A stretch of DNA of 64,000 nucleotides from Rhodoferax saidenbachensis (GCF_001955715.1 NZ_CP019239.1:3472001-3536000); one strand, 5' to 3'; positions 44,785 through 55,234 are shown, counted from the first letter of the stretch. The notes: a model not told the origin generated them from the letters alone. Translations and numbers: made by a program.

Positions 44785-44903
44785 CACCTTCACCCTGCGG
44801 GCTACGGTGCGCGCTTGTTGGGGGCGGCGCGGCGCTGCGTACAGAAAAACCTTCGCCCTGCAGGCTGCGGTGCGAACTTGCTTGGGGCGGCCCGGCGCTG
44901 CGT
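44785..44903 (+). repeat. Two tandem units related to repeat B
   Basis: Units at 44785-44840 and 44849-44903, period 64 bp, share CCTTC[AG]CCCTGC, GGCT[AG]CGGTGCG, CTTG, GGGGCGGC and GGCGCTGCGT. The spacer between algH and ruvX consists almost wholly of them, and the second unit abuts the algH stop codon. Confidence 0.75.
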
Positions 44904-45503
44904 TCATGCGTGCCCCGCCTGCGTGGAGATCATCCAGGCCTGCAGCCCCAGCAATGCCAGCGCCTTGTCGTAGCGTTGCTCGACTGGCGTGTCAAAAATG
45001 ACGGCCTGGTCGGCATCCACCGTCAACCAGCTGTTTTCGCCCAGCTCGGTCTCCAGTTGCCCTTCGCCCCAGGCCGAGTAGCCCAGCGACACCAGTACCT
45101 TGCGCGGGCCGGCCCCGGTGGACAGGGCTTCGAGCACATCTTTGGACGTGGTCATCTCCAACCCGCCGGGAATGGTCATGGTGGAGGCGTAAAGGGATTC
45201 TTCGGGCTTATCCTGGGCGGCAAAGATCGGCTCGTGCAGCACAAAACCGCGCTCGGTCTGTACCGGACCACCCTGAAACACCGGACTGTCGCTGAGGTCG
45301 GCGCGTTTCAGCGGCAGATCGACCTTGTCAAACAGCGCCGCCATTTTGATGTCGGCCGGTTTGTTGATCACCAGCCCCAAAGCCCCGCGGGAACTGTGCT
45401 CGCACACATAGACCACACTTTTGGAAAAAATCGCATCTTCCAGTCCGGGCATTGCGATCAGAAAGTGATTCGTGAGGTTGATGGGTGCAGAATCGCCGGA
45501 CAT
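44904..45503 (-). CDS. YqgE/AlgH family protein
   Basis: 199 aa. Conserved blocks NHFLIAMPGLEDAIFSKSVVYVCEHS, GALGLVINKPADI, VFQGGPVQTERGFVLHEP and GYSAWGEGQLETELGENSWL. Function not fixed; linked to alginate regulation in Pseudomonas. First gene before ruvX; divergent from the photolyase gene by 21 bp. Confidence 0.94.
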   Translation of the reverse strand: MSGDSAPINLTNHFLIAMPGLEDAIFSKSVVYVCEHSSRGALGLVINKPADIKMAALFDKVDLPLKRADLSDSPVFQGGPVQTERGFVLHEPIFAAQDKPEESLYASTMTIPGGLEMTTSKDVLEALSTGAGPRKVLVSLGYSAWGEGQLETELGENSWLTVDADQAVIFDTPVEQRYDKALALLGLQAWMISTQAGHA

Positions 45504-45524
45504 TTACCGATTTTAGCGGCTGCC

Positions 45525-47018
45525 ATGCAACAACAATTTCAGACCGGGCTGGTGTGGTTCCGGCGCGACCTGCGTACACACGACAACGCCGCCCTGAACA
45601 CCGCCCTGCAGCAATGCAACCAGGTGCATTGTGTTTTCATTTTTGACCGTGCCATTCTGGACAGCTTGCCACGCGCAGACCGCCGGGTGGCCTTTATCCA
45701 CGCATCCCTGCAGGAGCTGGACGCCAGCCTGCGCCAACTGTCCGGCAAACCAGACGGTGGCCTGATCGTGCGCTACGGTTTTGCGACAGAAGAGATTCCC
45801 GCTCTGGCGGCGCAACTGGGCGCACAGGCGGTCTATGCGGCGCGGGACTATGAGCCGCAAGCCCGGGCGCGTGATTTCCAAGTGCAAACGGCTCTGCTTG
45901 CGCAGCAGGCCCGGTTGATCACCCTCAAAGACCACGTGATTTTTGAAGAGCGCGAGGTGCTCACACAAACCGGCAAGCCTTATGGCGTTTTTACTCCTTA
46001 CATGCGGGCTTGGCTGGCCAAACTAGGGGATGTCCCCCCCAGGGCTTTTGATGAAGTCACGCCACATGCACCGCGCCTCGCGGAGCGCCCCCCGGCCCTG
46101 TCCACACCCTTGCCTTCTCTAGGGGACATGGGTTTCGAGCCCGGTAACCTGCCTGATCTGCGCATTCCCACGGGAATGTCGGGGGCAAAAAAACTGCTGG
46201 AGGATTTCTGGGAGCGCATGGACCAGTACGAAGAGACGCGCAACTTTCCTTCCGTCAAAGGTCCCAGCTACCTGAGCGTGCATTTGCGCTTTGGCACCGT
46301 ATCCATCCGACAGTTGGTCGGCTTGGCATTGCAACGACGACTGCAGGGCAGCGAGGGCGCTTCCGTTTGGCTCAGCGAGCTGGTGTGGCGCGATTTCTAC
46401 TTCCAGGTACTCGCAAATTTTCCGCACGTGGCCGAACACGCGTTCAAGCCCGAATACGACCAGATTGCATGGGAATCAGGCGAGCACGCACAGCAGCTTT
46501 TTCAGGCCTGGTGTGGAGGCCGCACCGGCTACCCGCTGGTGGACGCCGCCATGGCCCAGCTCAACCAGACCGGCTACATGCACAACCGCCTGCGCATGGT
46601 GGCGGGCAGTTTTCTGGTGAAACACCTGGGGCTGGACTGGCGCTGGGGCGAGCGTTATTTTGCAGAGCAACTCAACGACTTTGACCTGTCTGCCAACAAC
46701 GGCGGGTGGCAATGGGTCAGCTCCAGCGGCTGTGATGCACAGCCCTACTTCCGCATCTTCAACCCCATTAACCAGAGTGAGAAGTTTGATGCACAAGGCA
46801 AGTTCATCAAACGTTACCTGCCGCAACTGGGCGCACTGGATGCCAAATCCATCCACGCGCCCTGGCTCGCAAAGCCACTGGTTTTGGCGGCGGCAGGCGT
46901 TACCTTAGGAACGAACTACCCCCACCCCATCGTGGACCATGCCGAGGCGCGGGCACGCACCCTGCAGCGTTATGGGGTGGTCCGCAAAACTCAAGATTCG
47001 ACCGGTGTAGAGCAGTAA
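45525..47018 (+). CDS. phrB: Deoxyribodipyrimidine photo-lyase
   Basis: 497 aa from the ATG at 45525. N-terminal antenna domain (LVWFRRDLRTHDNAALNTAL) and C-terminal FAD domain with LSVHLRFGTVSIRQL, GRTGYPLVDAAMAQLNQTGYMHNRLRMV and WQWVSSSGCDAQPYFRIFNP. Repairs UV-induced pyrimidine dimers with blue light. The 3' end overlaps chpA by 28 bp. Confidence 0.97.
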   Translation: MQQQFQTGLVWFRRDLRTHDNAALNTALQQCNQVHCVFIFDRAILDSLPRADRRVAFIHASLQELDASLRQLSGKPDGGLIVRYGFATEEIPALAAQLGAQAVYAARDYEPQARARDFQVQTALLAQQARLITLKDHVIFEEREVLTQTGKPYGVFTPYMRAWLAKLGDVPPRAFDEVTPHAPRLAERPPALSTPLPSLGDMGFEPGNLPDLRIPTGMSGAKKLLEDFWERMDQYEETRNFPSVKGPSYLSVHLRFGTVSIRQLVGLALQRRLQGSEGASVWLSELVWRDFYFQVLANFPHVAEHAFKPEYDQIAWESGEHAQQLFQAWCGGRTGYPLVDAAMAQLNQTGYMHNRLRMVAGSFLVKHLGLDWRWGERYFAEQLNDFDLSANNGGWQWVSSSGCDAQPYFRIFNPINQSEKFDAQGKFIKRYLPQLGALDAKSIHAPWLAKPLVLAAAGVTLGTNYPHPIVDHAEARARTLQRYGVVRKTQDSTGVEQ

Positions 47019-50000
47019 CTGCGCACCAGGCCCAGCAGTTCGTCTTCGGAGTAAGGCTTGCCCAGGTAATGGTCTACGCCCAGTTCGCGCGCGTGTTCAC
47101 GGTGCTTCTCGGCAATGCGCGAGGTGATCATGATGATCGGCAGATCGCGCAGCTTTTCGTCGCCACGGATATTGCGCGCCAGATCAAAACCATCCATACG
47201 TGGCATTTCAATGTCGGACAACACCACAGCCGGTTTTTCTTCCTGCAATTTCTCCAGCGCCTGCAAACCATCGGCCGCCAGGGCGACACGGTAGCCTTCG
47301 CGCTTGAGCAAGCGCTGGGTCACGCGGCGCACGGTGATGGAGTCATCCACCACCAACACCAGCGGCAACAGGTCCATACCCCCCATCAATGCCGGGTTCT
47401 GGCTATCGGCCAAGGCCAAGGTGGCTTCGGTCTGGTTGCCTGAAGACAAACGCAATTGGCGCGCCTGATCGCCATACACCGAGGCCAAAGCCACCGGGTT
47501 GTAAATCAGCACCACAGCACCGGACGCGAGCACCGACATACCGGCCAAACCGGGCAGTCGGGCCAATTGTGGGCCGAGGTTTTTGACCACCACTTCGCGG
47601 TTGCCCAATACTTCATCCACATGCATGGCCAGACGCTGGCCCGCACTGCGGAATACCGCTACTGGCAAGGTCTTGGTCGGCGCTTCGTGGCTGCGCGAAG
47701 ACACCTGCAGTAAGGCGCCCGCCCAGAAGAAGGGGATGCGTTCCGCCCCCATGTCAAAACCGTCCGGCTGGTAGGCCTGCTCCAGCGTACTGGCGGGAAC
47801 GCGCAACACGGTTTCCATCAGATTGGAGGGCACGCCAATGGTGAACTCACCCATACGCAGCATCACCACCTGGGTGACCGCAGTGGTCAGTGGCAAGACC
47901 AGCTTGAAGGTACTGCCCTGGCCGGGTTTGGTGGTGGTTTCAATACGCCCGCCCAAGGCGTTGACCTCAGAGCGCACCACATCCATACCGATACCCCGAC
48001 CGGACAACTCGGTCACCTGCTCTGCTGTCGAAAAACCGGGCATGAAAATCAGATTCGCCGCTTCGTCATCGGACAAAACGTCTCCTGCCTGGATAACACC
48101 ATTGGCCAGCGCCTTCTCACGGATCTTGTCCAGATGCAAGCCGCCACCGTCATCGCTGAAGGCGACGGACACGTCGTTGCTTTCCTGGTTCACGTGGATG
48201 GTGATGGTGCCGGCCGTCGGCTTTTCGGCTTTTCCGCGCACTGCCGCACTCTCAATGCCATGGGCTACCGCGTTGCGCAGCATGTGCTCAAACGCCGGTG
48301 TCATGCGGTCCAACACACCGCGGTCCATATCGATGGAACCGCCCACAATGTCCAGCTTGACTTGTTTGCCCGCATCTTTGGCGGCCTGGCGCACTACGCC
48401 ATACAGGCGATCAGAAATACCTTCAAACTCCACCATACGGGTACGCAGCAAATCGCGTTGCAACTCGCGCGCCTGGCGCCCTTGCGCAATCAGATCGTCT
48501 TCGGCGCCTTCGACCGAGCGCTGCAGGTTGCGCTGCACCGTGGCCACGTCATTCACCGACTCGGCCATCATGCGGGTCAACTCCTGCACCCGGGTAAAGC
48601 GGTCAAACTCCAGCGGATCAAACGCCTGTGCCGAATCCTTGGTCTGCGCCAGACGCGACTGCATCTGCGACTCCGCCTGCAACTCCACATCGCGCAGTTG
48701 CTGGCGCAAACGGTCCAGGTTGCCACCCAACTCGTCCAGCGAAGAACGCAGTTGGCTCAGGCGCGCGTCCATGCGTGAGCGCGTAATCATGACTTCGCCA
48801 GCCTGATTGACCAGACGGTCCAGCAACTGGGAACGCACACGTATCGACTGGTTAGCGGTCTGGCGCACGGGCGCATGGGTCATGACCGGCGCAGGCAATT
48901 TGATCGCAGTGGTGGTCGCAGCAGATGGGGCACTGCCGCTGGCAGGTGCGGACGCAGAGGTCGGGGCGACTACCTGTGCTGCAGCATCCTCTTCCGCAGG
49001 TGCTGCACCCAGGGCCGCAAACGCAGCCTGCAACGTGTCAAAACCTGCCAACAAAGGCTCAAGCTGTACCGACTGCAAAGACTCGGTACCCACTTGCTCA
49101 ATACTGGACTCCATGCGGTGGGACATTTCCCCCAGGCGCATGGCACCGGCAAGACGCGCACTGCCTTTGAGCGTGTGCAACACACGCAGAATTTCGCTGC
49201 GGGCACCCATGTTGTCGGGGTGCGCCACCCATTGGCGCAAGGCGGTGCCCAGTTGGGGCAACAGCTCGGCCGCCTCTTCCTCAAATATGGGGAACAGGTC
49301 TTCATCCAGATTGTCCTGGGCATCAATGTCTTCGTCCAGGCCCTGCGCGATATGCAAGGGGGCAGCAGTTGCAACCGGCGCCATAACAGGTATGGCAACA
49401 GGTATTTCTTCCACCGCTTCGACTTGCACGGGTACTTCCGTGTCCAAGGCTTCTGTCACTGGGGCTTCCGTATCCTGCGCTTCCAGCTCGATCACGGAAG
49501 ACACATCTTCTTCCTGGGGCGCAGTTTCCAGTGAGGGAGCAGGGAACTCCGTTTCGGTGATGGCCTGCAAGGCCGCCATAATCGATTCGTCCGACTCCTT
49601 GAGGAAGCCAGCTGCAAATTGGTGCAACAGACGACGGATATCTTCGGCTGCGTTGTTGAACACCTGGGCCACTTCGGGCGATCCCTGCTGGTGCAACTGC
49701 ACATGCTGCAAGGCCTGCTCCAGCGAACGCGCCATTTCCGAAAGGGCCGTAAAACCCACGGTGGCAGAGCTACCGAGCAGCGAGTGGGCCAGGGCTACCG
49801 CTGTATCCGGCAGAGTGCGGTGCAACTCCATGCCCCATTCGCTCAACTCGGTCTGCAAACGGCGCGACCATTCATCTGCTTCGTTGAGGTAGACGTTGTA
49901 GAGCGGAATGCTCAGGCGCAGCGATCCAATAACTTTGACCTGCTCTTCAGCTGCACCTTGCGCATCGGCCGCTGGTTCGCTGCTGGCATCTGCCACGGGA

Positions 50001-52885
50001 GGTACTTCCAGATGGTCCAGCGAGGCCTGCGGGGCTGCGTCAGCAGCCGGGAAATCCAAATCTCCAAAATCAAAATCTTCGAGCGCAACATCCTGAACCT
50101 CAACACCTGTGCGGAGATCTTCGGCAGAGTGGTCGGCGGCCTGTGTCTGGATGGCCTGGGTGCGTTCAAAACTGGCCGTCCGGGTCATTTCGAAATCCGG
50201 CAGTTTTTCGTCCAGGGACGGCAGCAAACCGTCGATCAACTGGGTAGACGCGAATTCGGTTCTCGGTGCAGCGCTGCCAAAGTCCAGACTGTCCACCAAC
50301 TGCGTCGATGCGAAATCCGGTTTCGGCGGCTCGACACCAAAGTCCAGGCTGTTGACCAGTTGGGTAGACGCGAACTCCACCGGCGCAGGCGCAGCAGGCT
50401 CCTCTTCGTCAAACATCTCTGTAGACACGAAGTCAGGCTGAAGCTCCTCGTCAACCACATCCGCAGCCAGCGCCACTTCGGGAAATGACTCGACTTCGTC
50501 GGGTACGGCGTCGCTCGCAGGAGGCAACTCCACCACCTCTGGTTCACCCGGTGTGTGCAGCAAGACCAATTCGCCATTCAGACGCAAGCCATCCGAGGAA
50601 TTACGGAAGTTCTGCGCATCCCATTCCACGCCGGTGTCCGCTGCTATATCTTCAACCCAGCGCCCAAAGGCGAGCATCGCACTGGTGGACAAGGTAATCA
50701 GTTCATCACTGGCAGGGCGTTGCTCTGCCAGCCATGTGTTGAGCAATTGCTCAAATGACCACGCGGCTTCGCCAAACTCGTTAAGCCCCACCATGCGCGA
50801 ACTGCCCTTGAGCGTGTGAAAGGCACGCCGCAAAGTCGTCTGCTCTGCCAGGTTGGACGGATCTACGGCCAGCGCCTTGACAGCGGCCAACCCGTTGTGA
50901 ACGACTTCACGGGCCTCTTCCAGGAAGATGTCCCGCAATTCGCTGCCATCATCGTCTTCCGTGGCCTGGGTTACAGGCCCGGGGTCCGCAACGGCTACAG
51001 GCACAGCGATCTCTGGGGCGACCACCGCGGCCGGAGCCACTTCAGGCACTGGCGCTGGTCGGGGTGTCAGCAGAACCGTGGTGTCCGCCGTAAAGTCAAT
51101 CGCCACGGGCTCTGGAGCGGCTACCCGTTCACGTCCCATCAAGGGTTTGAATTCACCCAGCTCCTCATCGTAGATAAACAGCTTCTTCGCCAAAGTCCGC
51201 TGATAACTCAGCATGTCAATCAGGAAACCCATCGCTCCCAGACTGCTGCCCAATTTCTCGAAAATACCGGTGCGGGCGGTGGCTTCGTCCACGTCGTCCA
51301 CCAAGAACTGCTCCACGCTGGCGCGCATGCGCAGCGCGGCCAGCGACGGCTGGTCCAGACCCAGCACCGAGAACACGCCCCGCATTTGTGCCAACTGGCT
51401 TGGCACTTCACGTAAAGGGGTCTTGTCCTGCGGACTGCGGAAAAACTGGTCCAGAGACTTTTCTACCTCGCCCAGCGTGGTCCGCAACTCGTCCACCACA
51501 CTGCCCATGGTCTGACGGTCGCTGACCCGGCGGTACAACTCCTCCATCCAGGCTTCCATGGGCTCTGATTCCGCACCCGCGATGACATGCTGCAAGCGCA
51601 ACGCCAGGCGCCCGCTGCGATCCGCCATGTGACTGTCTGTCGGGTCCATGTCCTCGTAGGCGGCTTCCAGGTACAGCACCGCTGTAGCCACCTCCATCGC
51701 AACGGCAGGTGCCGGTGCCGCGCCGGAGCGCAATGTCGCATCGATCGCCTGGTTGAGGGCCAGGGCCAGTGCACTGCTCTCGGGGTGCAACTTGACCACC
51801 GAGTCTGCGACCGACGCAAACTGCTCCGCAGCTACCTTGAGCCGATTGGTATCACCACCCGCCAGAGCCGACCAGGTTTCTGCTGCAGATGCAATTCGCT
51901 TGCGCGCCAATACCAGCAATGCCGGGTCAAAGCGCCCGAACTGCTCGGTTTCATAGTCCACCACCTTTGGCGCATTCAGTCCATACGCTGCCCTGACTGC
52001 ACGCAGTGCAGGAACACTCTGATCTTCTGCTGGAGCAGACAGAGAGCAAAAGAACAACAGGTCCTGCGCCAGACGCTCGGAAATATCCGGCTCTCCGCGT
52101 GCCAATGTGGCGTACTGCTGCAGCACACGCGAGGCCGCACGTTTGGTGTAGACGTCTGCCGGGCTGAGTCCCTTGGACGCCGCTTCAAAGAAGGCCTCTG
52201 CAATGGTCCAGAAGCTGCGTGATTCCAATGCTTTCTGGTCCTGGGCCAGCCCGGAGCACAGGCTCGCCATGCGTTTGGCCGCAGCAGCATCACCTGTCTT
52301 TACCCATTTGAGGACCAGACGGTCCATTTGGCTGCGCAATTCCGGCGCATAGGCCAGGGGCTCCACTTGCTGCAAAGGCAGTGGTACCCAGCGCCATTCC
52401 ACGGGCCACAGGTCTGCGGGGTGGATACGATCGGCTCCGGCCAACTCCTGCACCGCACGGTACTGGGGAAACAGGGCCACAGAAGAAGCGCTCTTGCCCT
52501 TGAGCACGCCTTCAAGGTATTCGGTTAACGCAAAGCTGGCGCGCTCGATCTTGGCGGCAGCATCGTCGCTGCACAACTCGGGGCGTTGCACATACTTTTG
52601 CGCCACGGCCTCCATGGCAAGCAACACCTTGGCGGGCGCGCCCAGGCCCACCATTTCCAGCGCCCCCACCGCCTGGTGCAACTGCTGACGCGCAATACGC
52701 AAGTGGCTGGCATCCAGTTCGGTCAAGTCGGAGCCACGTGCCAGTTCTGCGTCACGCACAAACCGGCGCATGGCCTTGGTCGCGCCCTCCAGGGACTTTC
52801 GCAGCTCATCCAGCACCCACGCCAAAGGCCCCAGGTCATTGACCGCTAATTCATTGTCTGCAGACGCGGCAGGATTCGATGACAT
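46991..52885 (-). CDS. chpA: ChpA/PilL hybrid histidine kinase of the Pil-Chp system
   Basis: 1964 aa. CheA-type hybrid kinase controlling type IV pili. Hpt domains with visible phospho-His at ~690 (FHTLKGSSRMVG), ~1032 (AHSLLGSSATVG) and ~1236 (LHTLKGSARLAG); dimerisation LLDRLVNQAGEVMITR (~1358); ATPase N-box HMLRNAVAHGIES (~1538) and SGRGIGMDVV; a CheW-like domain; receiver VVLSDIEMPRMDG (Asp ~1890). An acidic linker at ~800-930 has four or five ~20-residue repeats of the form FASTQLVxSLDFG. Last gene of the pilG-H-I-J-chpA operon. Confidence 0.95.
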   Translation of the reverse strand: MSSNPAASADNELAVNDLGPLAWVLDELRKSLEGATKAMRRFVRDAELARGSDLTELDASHLRIARQQLHQAVGALEMVGLGAPAKVLLAMEAVAQKYVQRPELCSDDAAAKIERASFALTEYLEGVLKGKSASSVALFPQYRAVQELAGADRIHPADLWPVEWRWVPLPLQQVEPLAYAPELRSQMDRLVLKWVKTGDAAAAKRMASLCSGLAQDQKALESRSFWTIAEAFFEAASKGLSPADVYTKRAASRVLQQYATLARGEPDISERLAQDLLFFCSLSAPAEDQSVPALRAVRAAYGLNAPKVVDYETEQFGRFDPALLVLARKRIASAAETWSALAGGDTNRLKVAAEQFASVADSVVKLHPESSALALALNQAIDATLRSGAAPAPAVAMEVATAVLYLEAAYEDMDPTDSHMADRSGRLALRLQHVIAGAESEPMEAWMEELYRRVSDRQTMGSVVDELRTTLGEVEKSLDQFFRSPQDKTPLREVPSQLAQMRGVFSVLGLDQPSLAALRMRASVEQFLVDDVDEATARTGIFEKLGSSLGAMGFLIDMLSYQRTLAKKLFIYDEELGEFKPLMGRERVAAPEPVAIDFTADTTVLLTPRPAPVPEVAPAAVVAPEIAVPVAVADPGPVTQATEDDDGSELRDIFLEEAREVVHNGLAAVKALAVDPSNLAEQTTLRRAFHTLKGSSRMVGLNEFGEAAWSFEQLLNTWLAEQRPASDELITLSTSAMLAFGRWVEDIAADTGVEWDAQNFRNSSDGLRLNGELVLLHTPGEPEVVELPPASDAVPDEVESFPEVALAADVVDEELQPDFVSTEMFDEEEPAAPAPVEFASTQLVNSLDFGVEPPKPDFASTQLVDSLDFGSAAPRTEFASTQLIDGLLPSLDEKLPDFEMTRTASFERTQAIQTQAADHSAEDLRTGVEVQDVALEDFDFGDLDFPAADAAPQASLDHLEVPPVADASSEPAADAQGAAEEQVKVIGSLRLSIPLYNVYLNEADEWSRRLQTELSEWGMELHRTLPDTAVALAHSLLGSSATVGFTALSEMARSLEQALQHVQLHQQGSPEVAQVFNNAAEDIRRLLHQFAAGFLKESDESIMAALQAITETEFPAPSLETAPQEEDVSSVIELEAQDTEAPVTEALDTEVPVQVEAVEEIPVAIPVMAPVATAAPLHIAQGLDEDIDAQDNLDEDLFPIFEEEAAELLPQLGTALRQWVAHPDNMGARSEILRVLHTLKGSARLAGAMRLGEMSHRMESSIEQVGTESLQSVQLEPLLAGFDTLQAAFAALGAAPAEEDAAAQVVAPTSASAPASGSAPSAATTTAIKLPAPVMTHAPVRQTANQSIRVRSQLLDRLVNQAGEVMITRSRMDARLSQLRSSLDELGGNLDRLRQQLRDVELQAESQMQSRLAQTKDSAQAFDPLEFDRFTRVQELTRMMAESVNDVATVQRNLQRSVEGAEDDLIAQGRQARELQRDLLRTRMVEFEGISDRLYGVVRQAAKDAGKQVKLDIVGGSIDMDRGVLDRMTPAFEHMLRNAVAHGIESAAVRGKAEKPTAGTITIHVNQESNDVSVAFSDDGGGLHLDKIREKALANGVIQAGDVLSDDEAANLIFMPGFSTAEQVTELSGRGIGMDVVRSEVNALGGRIETTTKPGQGSTFKLVLPLTTAVTQVVMLRMGEFTIGVPSNLMETVLRVPASTLEQAYQPDGFDMGAERIPFFWAGALLQVSSRSHEAPTKTLPVAVFRSAGQRLAMHVDEVLGNREVVVKNLGPQLARLPGLAGMSVLASGAVVLIYNPVALASVYGDQARQLRLSSGNQTEATLALADSQNPALMGGMDLLPLVLVVDDSITVRRVTQRLLKREGYRVALAADGLQALEKLQEEKPAVVLSDIEMPRMDGFDLARNIRGDEKLRDLPIIMITSRIAEKHREHARELGVDHYLGKPYSEDELLGLVRSYCSTPVES
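50150..50431 (-). repeat. Intragenic 60-bp tandem repeat in chpA
   Basis: Encodes FVSTEMFDEE, FASTQLVNSLDFGVEPPKPD, FASTQLVDSLDFGSAAPRTE, FASTQLIDGLLPSLDEKLPD and a decayed FEMTRTASFERTQ: 20-residue units in the linker between Hpt domains. Confidence 0.8.
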
Positions 52886-52946
52886 GGGTTCAAGCTCTCC
52901 TGGATTTCACGGTGGCGGGCAGTGGCGGACTTGGCGCGCGCAAAGC

Positions 52947-55214
52947 TCAGGCAATTTTGAAACGGGATACCGACTGCCGCAATTCTTCCGCCATGCGTGA
53001 CAACTCACGCACCTGGTTGGCAGTGACACGCGTACCTTCACCGGTTTGCTCCGTCACCGCAAAAATGTGCTGGATGTTGTCGGCCACTTCATTGGCCAAA
53101 CCGGCTTCGCGCGATGCGGAGCTGGAAATCTGCTCAATCAGATCGGCCACCCGGCGTGACACACGGTCAATTTCCGACAGGGCGGTACCTGCGTTATCGG
53201 ACAGCTTGGCTCCTTCCACCACACCCTGGGTGGAACGTTCCATAGCGCCGATGGCATCCTGCGTATCCGTTTGAATGGCCTTCACCAGCGCCGAAATCTG
53301 GCGCGTCGCATCGGCAGAACGCTCCGCCAGACGCTGCACTTCTTCCGCCACCACCGAGAAGCCGCGACCGGCTTCTCCGGCAGACGCCGCCTGAATGGCT
53401 GCATTCAAGGCCAGCACGTTGGTCTGCTCGGTAATATCAGAAATCAGTTCGGTAATTTCACCAATCTCCTGCGAAGACTCGCCAAGCCGCTTGATGCGCT
53501 TGGAGGTTTCCTGGATCTGGTCACGGATGGAGTTCATACCGCCGATGGCGTTTTGCACCGCCTTGAGACCGGTTTCCGCAGCCTGCAAGGACTGGCGCGC
53601 CACACGGGCCGATTCCTGGGCCTGGGCGGACACGTCATTAATACGTCCGGCCATGTCCACAACCGACTTGCCGGTCTCGCGAATCTCGTGCAGTTGCTCA
53701 TTGGAGGCAGCCAGCAATTCAGTCGATGTGGCGTCCACGTCGGCCGTGGTCTGCGCCACGCGGGACGCTGTGTTCTGTACGTTGGCCACCAGCGAGCGCA
53801 ACTCTTCCACCGTGTAGTTCACCGAGTCGGCGATAGCGCCGGTAATGTCTTCGGTCACCGTGGCTTCCTGGGTCAAATCACCCTCCGCAACCGTTTGCAA
53901 TTCGTTCATCAACCGCAAAATGGCGGCCTGGTTGGCATCATTCACACGTTTGGCTTCCTGCTCCTGGCGCTCGGCTTCCAGACGCTGGTCTTCCGCGTTC
54001 ACCTGGCGCTTGCGGCTGTCTTGCAGCTGCACGTAGGACAAACCACCCGCGCAAGCCAATGCCAGCAACGCAGCGGCCACCAATACGGCCAAGGAACCGC
54101 CACCGATACCGGTTTGGCTGGACAGCTTGCCCTGCAGCTCTTCCAGATTGCGGCGCAGCGGCTCGCTGTCGGCAATGATGGCGCCCTGCGCTTCACGCGC
54201 AGACACCAAGCCCTGCAAGTTGCTCAAAATCGCGCCCGCCTGTACACGGGTCTCCTCATACATCTGGATCAGGGCTTCGAGTTGCTCACGGGTAGCGGCG
54301 TCTTTGACGGGGCTCAGGCGCAACTCGGGGCTGCCATTCAGCAACCCTTGGGAAATTTCCTTGAAGGTATTCAAATCCTTACCCAACAGGAACACGGCTT
54401 CGGGGCTAACGCCATCTGCCGTCAAAAACTCATTGGACGATTTGCCAATACGCTGGGTCAACATCACCAGTTGGCCCACTGCAGAAATTTCCACGGCTGG
54501 CGCGTTCTGCTGCAGCTTCAGCGAGGAAATGGTTTCGGCGATTTCCAGCAAATCCGAAGACTGGCGGTTAATCAGGCGCAGGGCCGAACTGATCTGGGTG
54601 AGAATTTTTTCCTGCCCCATCACCACCTTGGCACTTTTTTCGGCACGGTCCACCAAAGGCATGACCTTGTCGAGTTCCGGCCGGTAGCTGTCATCGAGCG
54701 CGCTCAAGCGCAGCTCGTCGTTGCCCGACATCAGACCACGCGTGGTTTTGGCCAAAACGCTGGTACTTTCCGACACGTCGGGGAAGGCCTGCGCACTCCC
54801 CACCAAAGCTTGCGAAACCGACTTGGCCAAACGTTGCGACTGCATCAGGGACTGGCCCAACGCGCCAAGCTGCTGTGCCACTTTATCCGACTGACCCAGC
54901 GTATAAAACGTCACACCAGCCAACAGAAGCAGGGATGCACCGAGCAACACAGACAACGTACGCTGGTGCTCCACCACCGTGCGGGTACCCAGGCCCGGGA
55001 TTGCGATCTGCTCACCGCGCTCTGCGGGCACATCCGCCAAAGCGTCTTTCGCATCTCCACTGCGCTCCGCCGCTGGCATCTGCGCGACTTGCACCGTTTC
55101 AACCTCGGCCATGTCACTGGAACCATCGGGCATGGCCAGGCTCAGGCGTGAATCCAGCTCGGATTCAGACGGCTTTTTGGAGAACAGGTTTTTCAGTTGA
55201 TCAACGACGGACAT
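52947..55214 (-). CDS. pilJ: Methyl-accepting chemotaxis protein PilJ
   Basis: 755 aa. Membrane helices at ~92-112 (LLGASLLLLAGVTFYTLG) and ~375-395 around a periplasmic part with two PilJ-type four-helix repeats (QLGALGQSLMQSQRLAKSVSQ; AVGQLVMLTQRIGKSSNEF). The cytoplasmic signalling tip is EITELISDITEQTNVLALNAAIQAASAGEAGRGFSVVAEEV. Receptor of the Pil-Chp pathway. Lies between the cheW-like gene and chpA. Confidence 0.96.
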   Translation of the reverse strand: MSVVDQLKNLFSKKPSESELDSRLSLAMPDGSSDMAEVETVQVAQMPAAERSGDAKDALADVPAERGEQIAIPGLGTRTVVEHQRTLSVLLGASLLLLAGVTFYTLGQSDKVAQQLGALGQSLMQSQRLAKSVSQALVGSAQAFPDVSESTSVLAKTTRGLMSGNDELRLSALDDSYRPELDKVMPLVDRAEKSAKVVMGQEKILTQISSALRLINRQSSDLLEIAETISSLKLQQNAPAVEISAVGQLVMLTQRIGKSSNEFLTADGVSPEAVFLLGKDLNTFKEISQGLLNGSPELRLSPVKDAATREQLEALIQMYEETRVQAGAILSNLQGLVSAREAQGAIIADSEPLRRNLEELQGKLSSQTGIGGGSLAVLVAAALLALACAGGLSYVQLQDSRKRQVNAEDQRLEAERQEQEAKRVNDANQAAILRLMNELQTVAEGDLTQEATVTEDITGAIADSVNYTVEELRSLVANVQNTASRVAQTTADVDATSTELLAASNEQLHEIRETGKSVVDMAGRINDVSAQAQESARVARQSLQAAETGLKAVQNAIGGMNSIRDQIQETSKRIKRLGESSQEIGEITELISDITEQTNVLALNAAIQAASAGEAGRGFSVVAEEVQRLAERSADATRQISALVKAIQTDTQDAIGAMERSTQGVVEGAKLSDNAGTALSEIDRVSRRVADLIEQISSSASREAGLANEVADNIQHIFAVTEQTGEGTRVTANQVRELSRMAEELRQSVSRFKIA

Positions 55215-55234
55215 GGTGCGGCCTTAACAGTGAA

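Noticed and set aside
44785..44903. Tandem units considered as a CRISPR-like array
   Set aside because: Only two imperfect units of a repeat also found elsewhere, with no spacers and no cas genes.
50630..50670. CATTCCACGCC and GCTGCTATA in chpA as a repeat A copy
   Set aside because: The blocks occur in the wrong order, so it is not the same element.
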